Source of the DNA: Coriobacteriales bacterium
GTDB lineage: Bacteria > Actinomycetota > Coriobacteriia > Coriobacteriales > UBA8131
Length of the DNA: 9,160 nt
Assembly: GCA_031286975.1 (NCBI GenBank)
Contig: JAITTM010000075.1
Span: forward strand, 1-9,160
Direction of reading: 5' to 3'
Both the position numbers and the translations under genes were made by a program. This document shows, piece after piece, positions 1-5,350 of this stretch (the stretch's first letter is position 1; each line of letters opens with the position of its first letter). The notes beneath the pieces were generated by a model. The model searched no databases, was not told where the DNA came from, and saw only the letters and a list, made by a program, of their open reading frames with translations.

Positions 1-99
1 GTGCTGACAACCTCGGAGCATGACATCCTCGTCGAGTACTTCCTGGCTCACCCCTACCCTGAGATCCCCGCTCTTGGGCGGTTGGTAGTCAAGCGATGA
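1..99 (+). CDS. C-terminal end of an unrecognised protein (5' partial)
   Basis: Of the three forward frames only frame 1 stays open from the window edge, running 32 codons to a TGA at 97-99; the other two frames hit stops within the first 30 bases. The visible tail reads ...SEHDILVEYFLAHPYPEIP... and ends in LGRLVVKR, with no cysteines and no motif I recognise. The next gene's Shine-Dalgarno (GAGGGAGG) overlaps the stop codon and its GTG start lies 12 bases later, so this gene is probably the upstream member of the zinc-ribbon operon. Its real start is outside the window; the GTG at position 1 is probably just an internal codon. The function is unknown. Confidence 0.6.
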   Translation: MLTTSEHDILVEYFLAHPYPEIPALGRLVVKR

Positions 100-111
100 G
101 GGAGGCAAACC

Positions 112-696
112 GTGACAGCACCACTCACTAAGAGCGCGACGGATCACTCCAGCGACACGGCGTTTGCCTTCAGCTTCTTTTGCGACCGCTGTGGCAAGGA
201 GTGGCGCAGCCCCTCGATTCCCTTCTCGCAGGGAGGCTTTACCGAGGTCGAGAAGAGCGAGGCGCTCTGTCTGCTTTGGGCAAACGAGCACCGCGCTGCC
301 TATGAGGGAGCCTATCTGCAAGCCCTCATGCACTTTAACAACTGTCGCAGATGCGGCAATTGGGTCTGCGACGACTGCTTTTATCTGTCGCACGACGAGC
401 AAACCGATGTGTGCTTGGACTGCCACTCTGTCGAGGCAGGACAAAGCGCGGTGGGCTCGAACTGCCACTCCGCCGAGGCAAGGCAAACCGATGTGTGCCT
501 GGACTGCCACTCTGTCGAGGCAGGACAAAGAGCGGTGGGCTCGAACTGCCACTCCGCCGAGGCAAGGCAAACCGATGCGCGCTCGAACTGCCACTCCGCC
601 GAGGTACGGGCAGGGCCCCTGACACAACGCGCGGGATCAAGAAGTGAGGCCGGTGCTCTTGGCACAGCAGGAAGAATTGGAGAGGCTGTGGCATGA
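112..696 (+). CDS. Multi-cysteine (zinc-binding) protein with a 14-residue tandem repeat; C-terminus probably frame-disrupted
   Basis: This 194-residue protein starts at GTG 112, chosen because GGGAGG sits about 7 bases upstream. Paired cysteines suggest a treble-clef or ribbon zinc module: C24/C27 in FFCDRCG, then C78/C81, C86/C89 and C101/C104. There is no signal peptide or membrane segment, so a cytoplasmic location is inferred. Residues 97-166 are five 14-residue tandem repeats alternating QTDVCLDCHSVEAG and Q(S/R)AVGSNCHSAEAR types. The non-repeat part resembles the N-terminal 135 residues of the protein at 3590-4357 (FFCDxCG, a helical stretch, then VCxxC(F/W) and xCxxC), so the two are paralogues. 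After residue 166 the frame gives a low-complexity tail, while another frame carries a more protein-like continuation to 754, so a frameshift is suspected. No specific function is recognised; metal-dependent protein or nucleic-acid binding is inference. Confidence 0.75.
   Translation: MTAPLTKSATDHSSDTAFAFSFFCDRCGKEWRSPSIPFSQGGFTEVEKSEALCLLWANEHRAAYEGAYLQALMHFNNCRRCGNWVCDDCFYLSHDEQTDVCLDCHSVEAGQSAVGSNCHSAEARQTDVCLDCHSVEAGQRAVGSNCHSAEARQTDARSNCHSAEVRAGPLTQRAGSRSEAGALGTAGRIGEAVA
400..609 (+). repeat. Five tandem 42-bp repeats (14 residues each) inside the first zinc-binding gene
   Basis: The units are 400-441, 442-483, 484-525, 526-567 and 568-609, each starting with a Gln codon. They form two subtypes that alternate A-B-A-B, so the higher-order unit is 84 bp; the fifth is a diverged B-like unit beginning QTDARSN. 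The two 84-bp blocks differ at very few bases (for example TTG/CTG at Leu and AGC/AGA at the Ser/Arg position), which points to recent duplication. The unit is an exact multiple of three, so copy-number changes keep the frame. Every unit keeps a CHS motif. Confidence 0.93.
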
Positions 697-754
697 AGAC
701 GCTTATGGGAAAAACGGATTACCCGGTAATGGAAGACAAACAGGCAAACGTTAA
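623..754 (+). other. Out-of-frame coding-like continuation of the 112-696 gene (probable frameshifted C-terminus)
   Basis: Frame 2 is open for 43 codons after an in-frame TGA at 620-622 and ends at TAA 752-754. It reads HNARDQEVRPVLLAQ followed by QEELERLWHEDAYGK and a basic tail ending GRQTGKR. This is a plausible charged helix, more protein-like than the Ser/Gly/Ala-rich tail of the annotated frame. The TAA lies 12 bases before the ATG at 767, the spacing typical of this operon. A single frameshift around 605-640, close to the GGGCCCC and CGCGCGGG runs, would join the two frames. It could be a sequencing error, a recent mutation, a recoding site, or an accidental ORF. A separate GTG start at 644 is possible but lacks a good ribosome binding site. 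Confidence 0.45.
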
Positions 755-766
755 AGGGAGGTTGAC

Positions 767-2299
767 ATGCAGGTAGAACTCTTAAGAGCAAAAGCGCCCG
801 TCAAACAGGTCTGGCGCGTAACGCTTGGTCTGTTGCTCGCCCTGAGCATGGGAGCGCTCACAGCCTGCGGCGGCAACGAGGGCGAGGCAGTGACGGACGA
901 TCTGGCAACAAGCGGCCTGAATGATGAGGGGCTGGACTCCCGTGCCTCTGCAGCCGCTACCTTTGGTGGGACGGTGAACAACATACAGCAGGGCGGCGAG
1001 CAGCTCACCAATACCGCGTCGGTACAGCAGGGCGGCGAGGTCTACGACCTCGGGCTCTTTGCGGGCTCCTTTCTCGTTGACAAGGGTATCTTTGCGCTCA
1101 ACCTCGTCGATGCCCTTGACGGCGTGAATCTGCGGGAGGCAATCGAGACCAATGTCCTGTCGCTGGCTGTTTTGGACGAGTTGTACATCTTTGGTATCCT
1201 CAGCACCTTTGAGGACGGCCCGGAGGCGATGTGCGCCTGGTGGCAAAAGGAGCACCCCGGCGACTCCTGGACCTACGAGTATGAGGAGGATAGCGGCTAC
1301 TTCGACCTGCTGCTCTCTGCCAACGGCACGCCGGCCCGAGAGTTCTTTGGCTGGTGGGATGAGCCGGGCCAGTACCTCTGGTGCCAGTACAACACGCCCG
1401 AATCCAGCTTCGAGATAGATGTTGTGCGCACCTCCTTTGGCTGGGCGCTGCAAACCTATGACCCCTATGCCCAGACCGTCTATCGCGCGACCTTCTGTGA
1501 TACCGGCTCGCCCGACGGCGGCATCGGCCGTGGCATTGGCTTTTACGCACAGCCACGAGCTTTAGAAAGTGGGGAGAAGATCGATCTGCCCAGCCAGTGG
1601 CCCGATCTGGGCGACAACCCACAGGCTACCTGGATGACCGTTGACGGTGACCTCCTTAATGTCAAAGCTCCCGTTGCCCTGACGGATGGTGGCAACAGCA
1701 CGGGTGTGCAGACGTTTTCGATACCTTTTAACGCCGCTGACACGGACACGGGTAGCAGCCCCAACAGCAGCACCTTGAGCGCCGAGGCCCAGCCCTATGC
1801 CCGCCTCTGGCACGGCAATCCTGTGCTGGGTGCCGGTTGGAGCGAGCGTTTTGCGCTGAGTGACAACGGCACCTTCATCTGGTGCGCCAACGAGATGGAC
1901 GGTGCCTCGCGCCTGCGCTACCTGGCGGGTTATTGGGATGTCGAGAACGGCACCCTGCTGCTCGACTGCCTCTATGCCATCGTCTGGGAGGACGGCAAAG
2001 AGGTGCAGAACAACGGGCAATACGGCTCGTATGGCTCCGCAACGGTCATCACTGACCCCACAACCGTGCTCTATGGGATCGACGAGACACTCGAGCTGTC
2101 GGTGGGCAGCATCAGCCACGACAATGCGCGCGACCTGGACACGGCGACCTTCAACCAGTTGCAATGCTGGGATCACAGCGCCCAGACCGATGGCGCATTG
2201 GACGCCTTTTGGGCAGCGCTTGAAACAGCCGAGGTGCGCGACACCGATGCCGTGGATAAGAATGCCTCGACCGGCAGTCGCTCCCTGACGGGACTCTAA
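767..2299 (+). CDS. Predicted surface lipoprotein of unknown function (510 aa)
   Basis: The start is ATG 767, preceded by AGGGAGG a few bases upstream. The N-terminus is a lipoprotein signal: basic residues (R7, K9, K13, R17), a hydrophobic core around residues 18-31 and the lipobox LTAC, giving lipidation at C34. The mature protein should be anchored on the outer face of the membrane. It is rich in Trp, Tyr, Gly and acidic residues. Isolated cysteines occur in short aromatic contexts (MCAWW, LWCQY, TFCDT, IWCANE, LDCLYA, LQCWDH). Two regions with beta-strand-like patterning can be seen: roughly residues 60-340, and a C-terminal part around 345-490 containing GTFIWCANEMDG and GYWDVENGTLLLDC, which resembles an antiparallel barrel. 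That fold guess is weak. A QQGGE motif is repeated near the mature N-terminus. No enzymatic motif is recognised. Sitting among zinc-ribbon genes, it is the only clearly exported member of the operon. Confidence 0.85.
   Translation: MQVELLRAKAPVKQVWRVTLGLLLALSMGALTACGGNEGEAVTDDLATSGLNDEGLDSRASAAATFGGTVNNIQQGGEQLTNTASVQQGGEVYDLGLFAGSFLVDKGIFALNLVDALDGVNLREAIETNVLSLAVLDELYIFGILSTFEDGPEAMCAWWQKEHPGDSWTYEYEEDSGYFDLLLSANGTPAREFFGWWDEPGQYLWCQYNTPESSFEIDVVRTSFGWALQTYDPYAQTVYRATFCDTGSPDGGIGRGIGFYAQPRALESGEKIDLPSQWPDLGDNPQATWMTVDGDLLNVKAPVALTDGGNSTGVQTFSIPFNAADTDTGSSPNSSTLSAEAQPYARLWHGNPVLGAGWSERFALSDNGTFIWCANEMDGASRLRYLAGYWDVENGTLLLDCLYAIVWEDGKEVQNNGQYGSYGSATVITDPTTVLYGIDETLELSVGSISHDNARDLDTATFNQLQCWDHSAQTDGALDAFWAALETAEVRDTDAVDKNASTGSRSLTGL
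984..1039 (+). repeat. 17-bp direct repeat in the lipoprotein gene (QQGGE motif)
   Basis: TACAGCAGGGCGGCGAG occurs identically at 984-1000 and 1023-1039, a 39-bp period. It encodes I/V-QQGGE twice, 13 residues apart, just after the signal region. The bases between the copies differ from those after the second copy, so this is either an old tandem duplication or a conserved pair of motifs. Confidence 0.85.
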
Positions 2300-2303
2300 A
2301 CAA

Positions 2304-2333
2304 GTAGACGGGCAATCCGTGGTCGCCGTCTAC
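2304..2333 (+). other. Inverted repeat after the lipoprotein gene
   Basis: GTAGACGG (2304-2311) pairs perfectly with CCGTCTAC (2326-2333) around a 14-base loop, five bases after the lipoprotein stop. No T-run follows. It may be a weak attenuator or mRNA-stabilising stem in the operon; with an 8-bp stem it could also be chance. Confidence 0.35.
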
Positions 2334-2373
2334 AGGCACGAGACCTTTGACCACTGCGAATAAGGAAGACAGT

Positions 2374-2472
2374 ATGGCGATCTGTTCATCATGCGGGGCA
2401 CCGGTAGTAGAGGCTGCAAAGCTCTGTGAATCCTGGAGCACTCCCGCACGACAAAAGACAAGCATCCAATAA
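2374..2472 (+). CDS. 32-residue truncated zinc-ribbon ORF (small gene or remnant)
   Basis: ATG 2374 follows AAGGAAG at a good distance and encodes MAICSSCGAPVVEAAKLCES plus twelve more residues, ending at TAA 2470-2472. It closely parallels the start of the next gene (MAFCNTCGAPV...KFCPSCG) and shares the exact DNA string GGGGCACCGGT with it. The first CxxC is intact. In the second, TGC has become TGG and the following Gly codon a Ser codon, giving CESWS in place of the expected CxxCG, so the ribbon has three of four cysteines. After that the sequence stops resembling a zinc-ribbon protein. It is most likely a decayed tandem duplicate, but its own ribosome binding site and start are intact, so translation as a small peptide is possible. 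Confidence 0.55.
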   Translation: MAICSSCGAPVVEAAKLCESWSTPARQKTSIQ

Positions 2473-2487
2473 GGAAATGAGGACATC

Positions 2488-3057
2488 ATGGCTTTTTGCA
2501 ACACATGTGGGGCACCGGTCAACAATGAGAAGTTCTGCCCATCCTGCGGCGCTGCGTCAGGCGCTGCGTCAGGCGCTGCGTCAGGCGCGGCATCTGCCGC
2601 GGCACCACAAGCAGCGCGGCAGCCAACGCCGCAACAGCAGCAGCCACCACAGCCGGTGAACTACGCGCCTCCCAGCACCTATGGTGCATCCCCGTCAGAT
2701 CCAGCTCGCGATGTGCAGGACAACAAGCTCATGGCGATACTGGCCTACATCATCTTCTTTGTTCCCCTGCTCGCTGGGGCTCATAAGAACTCCCCCTTTG
2801 TCAGATTCCACGCTAACCAGGGCACCGTGCTGTTTATCAGTTGCCTCATCTTTGGCGTACTGTATGGCATCATCATCTCGGTGCTTACCGGTTTGCTTCT
2901 GACCACAGGGGCATGGGGTCTTTTAGGAATCGTTGGCACTGTTTTGGGGCTTGTGTGGCTCTTGCCCGCTATCCTGTACGTGCTGGGCATCATCAATGCG
3001 GCAACGGGCAAAACAAAGCCCCTGCCTGTTATCGGCAAGTTCACCCTCATCAAATAG
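2488..3057 (+). CDS. Zinc-ribbon membrane protein with C-terminal DUF4870-like domain
   Basis: This 189-residue protein starts at ATG 2488 with GAGG about 5 bases upstream. Residues 4-20 form a zinc ribbon (C4, C7, C17, C20: CNTCG...CPSCG). Residues 21-75 are a low-complexity linker with GAAS repeats, then Ala/Gln/Pro-rich sequence. From about residue 79 the sequence DNKLMAILAYIIFFVPLLAG, the motif FVRFHANQG (residues 104-112) and the hydrophobic stretches around 81-97, 113-138 and 143-172 match the DUF4870/Tic20-like family of small membrane proteins. Only the family is recognised; its biochemical role is not known to me. The layout suggests a membrane anchor presenting a zinc ribbon in the cytoplasm, possibly as a dock for the soluble zinc-ribbon proteins encoded next to it. 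That role is inference. Confidence 0.85.
   Translation: MAFCNTCGAPVNNEKFCPSCGAASGAASGAASGAASAAAPQAARQPTPQQQQPPQPVNYAPPSTYGASPSDPARDVQDNKLMAILAYIIFFVPLLAGAHKNSPFVRFHANQGTVLFISCLIFGVLYGIIISVLTGLLLTTGAWGLLGIVGTVLGLVWLLPAILYVLGIINAATGKTKPLPVIGKFTLIK
2548..2595 (+). repeat. Four tandem 12-bp repeats encoding GAAS
   Basis: GGCGCTGCGTCA occurs three times perfectly (2548-2559, 2560-2571, 2572-2583), then once diverged as GGCGCGGCATCT (2584-2595). The translation is (GAAS)x4 directly after the zinc ribbon. The unit preserves the frame and would change the linker length between the ribbon and the membrane domain when copies are gained or lost. Confidence 0.95.
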
Positions 3058-3077
3058 CCGCACGAAATAACCGCACG
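3052..3077 (+). repeat. 13-bp tandem duplication spanning a stop codon
   Basis: AAATAGCCGCACG (3052-3064) is followed at once by AAATAACCGCACG (3065-3077), with one mismatch. The first copy holds the last Lys codon and the TAG stop of the DUF4870-like gene; the second lies in the intergenic gap just before the GGAGAGGAG ribosome binding site of the next gene. The arrangement looks like replication slippage. Confidence 0.85.
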
Positions 3078-3091
3078 GAGAGGAGACCATC

Positions 3092-3571
3092 ATGGCAAAC
3101 GACTTACTTGGCGGTTTGGGCGGACTCATGGGAGGTCTGGCGAGTCTCATGCCGCAGGACGACCCCGCCGTGAAGCTGCTCACGACCCAAAAAGAGCTCA
3201 GCGACCTGCAGGCGCAGGAGGCCGCCATCTACACGGAGATCGGGCGCAAAGCCTTTGCCCAGGATGGCGCGGCCGCTTTTTCGCAGGAGGCCGACAGGCT
3301 CAAGCTCATCCAGAGCAACATCGCAATGGCACAGGAGAAGCTCGCCGCAACGCAATTCGAGCAGCAGACCGCGGAGGCGCAAAAGCAGCAAGCCGATTCT
3401 GCTCGAACGTGTCCGCAGTGCGAAACGTTCAACCCGGAAGGCATCAAATTCTGCCAGGAATGCGGCACCAAGCTCGGCGTGCCACAAAAGGCATTCTGCC
3501 CGAGCTGTGGGGCGGAGAATCCTGTTGGCACGCGTTTTTGCGGCGGTTGCGGCGCACGTTTGGGAGAATAA
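3092..3571 (+). CDS. Coiled-coil protein with two C-terminal zinc ribbons
   Basis: This 159-residue protein starts at ATG 3092 behind GAGAGGAG. Residues 1-20 are a glycine-rich hydrophobic segment (LLGGLGGLMGGLASLM) that could act as an amphipathic or glycine-zipper membrane-contact helix. Residues 28-103 are strongly helical and rich in Gln, Glu, Ala and Lys, a likely coiled coil. Two zinc ribbons follow: C107, C110, C121, C124 (CPQC...CQECG) and C136, C139, C150, C153 (CPSCG...CGGCG). No signal peptide is seen. The gap to the next gene is only 18 bases, so co-transcription and coupling are likely. The design suggests an oligomeric scaffold displaying zinc ribbons; no enzymatic function is recognised. 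Confidence 0.85.
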   Translation: MANDLLGGLGGLMGGLASLMPQDDPAVKLLTTQKELSDLQAQEAAIYTEIGRKAFAQDGAAAFSQEADRLKLIQSNIAMAQEKLAATQFEQQTAEAQKQQADSARTCPQCETFNPEGIKFCQECGTKLGVPQKAFCPSCGAENPVGTRFCGGCGARLGE

Positions 3572-3589
3572 CCGGCAAAGGGGTGCACC

Positions 3590-4357
3590 ATGCTCACGTC
3601 ATTTACACGAAACTACAAGGACAATTCGACAGAAGCCGGCTTTCAGTTCACATTTTTTTGCGATAGCTGTGGTGACGGGTTCAAGAGCAGCTTCATCGAG
3701 TCAAAGACCTACGGCAAAGGGAGCTTTCTCAAGGGGCTTGGGCAGGGCGCAAGCCTAGTGGGAGGCTTTCTCGGCGGAAGGGCCAACAGCCTGGGATACG
3801 GTGCTGACCGAGCGGCGGATATCCTCTCGGAGCGTTTTGAGGAAAGAAGCCCCGAGTGGCTCAGGGAGCACGACCAGGCCTTCGAGTTGGCACAGAGTGA
3901 GGCACGGCAGCATTATCACAAATGCCCATCCAGCAATGACTACGTGTGCCATACCTGCTGGAACGAGGACGAGGGGCTTTGCATACAATGCGCGCCGCGC
4001 CAGGAGGTCTTTGTGGCCAAAGCCCGCGCCGAGGCGATGAAGCGCAATATCAACGAGGCCGGGCAGACCGCAACGGTCTGGCAGGGAGCAATAGAGAGCA
4101 AGACGACCATCTGCCCCGTCTGTGGCAAACCGGCAGGCAGCGGCAAGTTCTGCAACGAATGCGGCGCCAGCATGGAGCTCAAGGAGTGCCCCCAGTGCGG
4201 AGCGAAGAATGCCCAGACGGTCAAGTTCTGCAACAACTGCGGCAGCAGCTTGGCACAAGCCGCCACGCCCGCACCAACGCCCGGCCTCTGCCCTTCCTGC
4301 GGCATGCAAAACCCACACAGCACCCGGTTTTGTGGCGAGTGCGGCACAAAGCTGTAG
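3590..4357 (+). CDS. Multi-zinc-ribbon protein, paralogue of the first operon gene
   Basis: This 255-residue protein starts at ATG 3590 behind AAAGGGG. An N-terminal cysteine module (C24/C27 in FFCDSCG, C112, C120/C123, C131/C134) resembles the protein at 112-696. Where that protein has CRRC, this one has CPSS, so one cysteine of the pair is missing. Between the halves it carries a glycine-rich hydrophobic insert (about residues 42-72, containing LKGLGQGASLVGGFLGG) that the first protein lacks. A helical linker (about 138-170) leads to three zinc ribbons: C175/178/188/191, C200/203/214/217 and C234/237/248/251, the last ending four residues before the C-terminus. It is the last gene of the run, followed by hairpins. 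Zinc-dependent protein-protein or nucleic-acid contacts are likely, but the target is unknown. Confidence 0.85.
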   Translation: MLTSFTRNYKDNSTEAGFQFTFFCDSCGDGFKSSFIESKTYGKGSFLKGLGQGASLVGGFLGGRANSLGYGADRAADILSERFEERSPEWLREHDQAFELAQSEARQHYHKCPSSNDYVCHTCWNEDEGLCIQCAPRQEVFVAKARAEAMKRNINEAGQTATVWQGAIESKTTICPVCGKPAGSGKFCNECGASMELKECPQCGAKNAQTVKFCNNCGSSLAQAATPAPTPGLCPSCGMQNPHSTRFCGECGTKL

Positions 4358-4383
4358 GGGTGCCAACGGAGCGGAGCATCCCC

Positions 4384-4399
4384 CCCTCATCGGTGAGGG
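4384..4399 (+). other. Small GC-rich hairpin (CCCTCA/TGAGGG, TCGG loop)
   Basis: CCCTCA (4384-4389) and TGAGGG (4394-4399) form a perfect 6-bp stem closed by a TCGG tetraloop, just before the larger hairpin at 4406-4449. Together they make a tandem structured 3' end for the zinc-ribbon operon. Confidence 0.45.
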
Positions 4400-4405
4400 C
4401 GCGCC

Positions 4406-4449
4406 TGCGCCTGCTCTTGCACCCGTGGCAGGCCGCAGGAGCAGGCGCA
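4406..4449 (+). terminator. Strong hairpin at the end of the zinc-ribbon operon, no U-tail
   Basis: TGCGCCTGCTCTTGC (4406-4420) pairs with GCAGGAGCAGGCGCA (4435-4449) in a 15-bp stem containing one G-U pair, with a 14-base loop. It starts 48 bases after the last zinc-ribbon stop and lies upstream of the iclR-type promoter. No T-run follows, so it is either a tailless terminator of the kind proposed for actinobacteria or a 3'-end-stabilising structure. Confidence 0.55.
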
Positions 4450-4466
4450 TCCAAACTCGGTGCCTG

Positions 4467-4475
4467 TGCTACACT
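4467..4475 (+). promoter_or_regulatory. Extended -10 promoter for the IclR-family gene
   Basis: TGCTACACT contains the extended -10 TGn followed by TACACT (4470-4475), 45 bases before the ATG at 4521. No convincing -35 box is seen about 17 bases upstream, where the terminator-like stem ends; an extended -10 can work without one. The predicted transcription start near 4482 leaves a short leader. Confidence 0.45.
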
Positions 4476-4520
4476 AGCTGTGAGCAGCGCAGGTACTCGA
4501 GTTTGTATTGAGGATGGCTT

Positions 4521-5285
4521 ATGGGCGACCAGATACAGTTGGTTGAGCGCGTCTTTGATGTGTTGGAATATCTTTCTCAGTCGCCTGTTCCCAAGGGCCC
4601 AACGCAGGTTGCCCAAGCACTCGACATGAGCAAGAGTACGGTGTATCGCCTGCTCAACTCACTGCAAATGCGCGGTTATGTTGAGAAGTCCGAGTCTGGA
4701 GGAACCTATCGCATCGGCATAAAGCTCGTTGAGGTCGCGAGCAACCACATCAATAACCTGGAGCTGCAAACAGAGGCTCGCCCCTACCTCATCGAGATGC
4801 AGACCGAGCTGGGCCTCATCGTGCACCTGGGCATTCTGGACGGACACGAGGTAGTCTACGTCGAGAAGCTGGATCTGTCGCCCAATATCCGCGGCTACAC
4901 CCAGATCGGGTTGCGGGTGCCGGCGCAATGTTCTTCGCTCGGCAAATGTATCCTAGCGCAGTTGTCGGGCGACCAGCTCGACTACCTCATGTCGTCGTGC
5001 AAGTTCGAGCAGTACACCCCCAACACCATCACTGATCTGGCGGATCTGAAAACACATCTGCGTCTCGTCCGGCAACAGGGTTGGGCAATGGACAACGAGG
5101 AGTACATCCTGGGCCACCGCTGCGTAGGCGCTCCCATCTATGATTATCGGGGAGAAATCATCGCCGCTGTAAGCGCGAGCGGCCCGACAACCCTGTTCAC
5201 TAACGACCTTATCCCCCAAGTGACCAAACGCATCCAGACCGCAGCGGAGGCTATCTCTCGAAGGCTCTGTTATCAGCTGGCGTAA
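4521..5285 (+). CDS. IclR-family transcriptional regulator
   Basis: This 254-residue protein starts at ATG 4521 with GAGGAT upstream, the usual length for the family. Residues 5-65 are the N-terminal winged helix-turn-helix, with GPTQVAQALDMSKSTVYRLL (26-45) as the recognition core and YVEKSESGGTYRIG as the wing. Residues from about 82 to 250 form the effector-binding domain, with the family hallmarks PAQCSSLGKCILAQLS, the GWAMDNEEYILGHRCVGAPI segment and the GEIIAAVSASGP strand. Members act as dimers or tetramers that sense small metabolites such as organic or aromatic acids and repress or activate nearby catabolic genes. The effector here is unknown. The nearest metabolic gene is the aldehyde dehydrogenase at 5937-7370 on the opposite strand, but the two do not share a promoter region, so regulation of that gene is only a possibility. 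Confidence 0.93.
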   Translation: MGDQIQLVERVFDVLEYLSQSPVPKGPTQVAQALDMSKSTVYRLLNSLQMRGYVEKSESGGTYRIGIKLVEVASNHINNLELQTEARPYLIEMQTELGLIVHLGILDGHEVVYVEKLDLSPNIRGYTQIGLRVPAQCSSLGKCILAQLSGDQLDYLMSSCKFEQYTPNTITDLADLKTHLRLVRQQGWAMDNEEYILGHRCVGAPIYDYRGEIIAAVSASGPTTLFTNDLIPQVTKRIQTAAEAISRRLCYQLA

Positions 5286-5316
5286 CACTCAGGTAGCTAC
5301 TTCGTCAAAGGTTTAG

Positions 5317-5322
5317 TACAAT
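5317..5322 (+). promoter_or_regulatory. Candidate -10 box for the nucleotidyltransferase gene
   Basis: TACAAT lies 28 bases before the ATG at 5351, in the 65-base gap after the IclR gene. The predicted start near 5329 leaves a short leader containing the GAAGG ribosome binding site. The -35 region is poor, so this is a weak prediction. Confidence 0.35.
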
Positions 5323-5350
5323 GTCCACAATCGACATGAAGGCGTGAAAA

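Noticed and set aside
412..522. Two CLDCH motifs matching the CxxCH heme-c attachment pattern
   Set aside because: The protein has no signal peptide, so it would not reach the site of heme-c attachment. The motif sits where the paralogue has an ordinary zinc-type CxxC, and the extra copy comes from repeat expansion.
400..609. Tandem repeat as a CRISPR array
   Set aside because: The units are contiguous without unique spacers and are translated in frame as repeats.
335..791. Long open frames on several strands and frames across the 400-609 repeat
   Set aside because: They arise because the repeat unit is a multiple of three and lacks stops in those frames. They have no ribosome binding sites, and the frame with the cysteine module and paralogy is the forward one from 112.
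3654..3660. Seven-T homopolymer in the 255-residue gene as a phase-variation tract
   Set aside because: Seven bases is short for a reliable phase-variable tract; the frame is intact and the tract encodes the shared FFC segment.
3755..4450. Long minus-strand open frame opposite the multi-zinc-ribbon gene
   Set aside because: The plus-strand frame has three clear zinc ribbons and a ribosome binding site; the opposite frame is a shadow of its codon bias with no motif.
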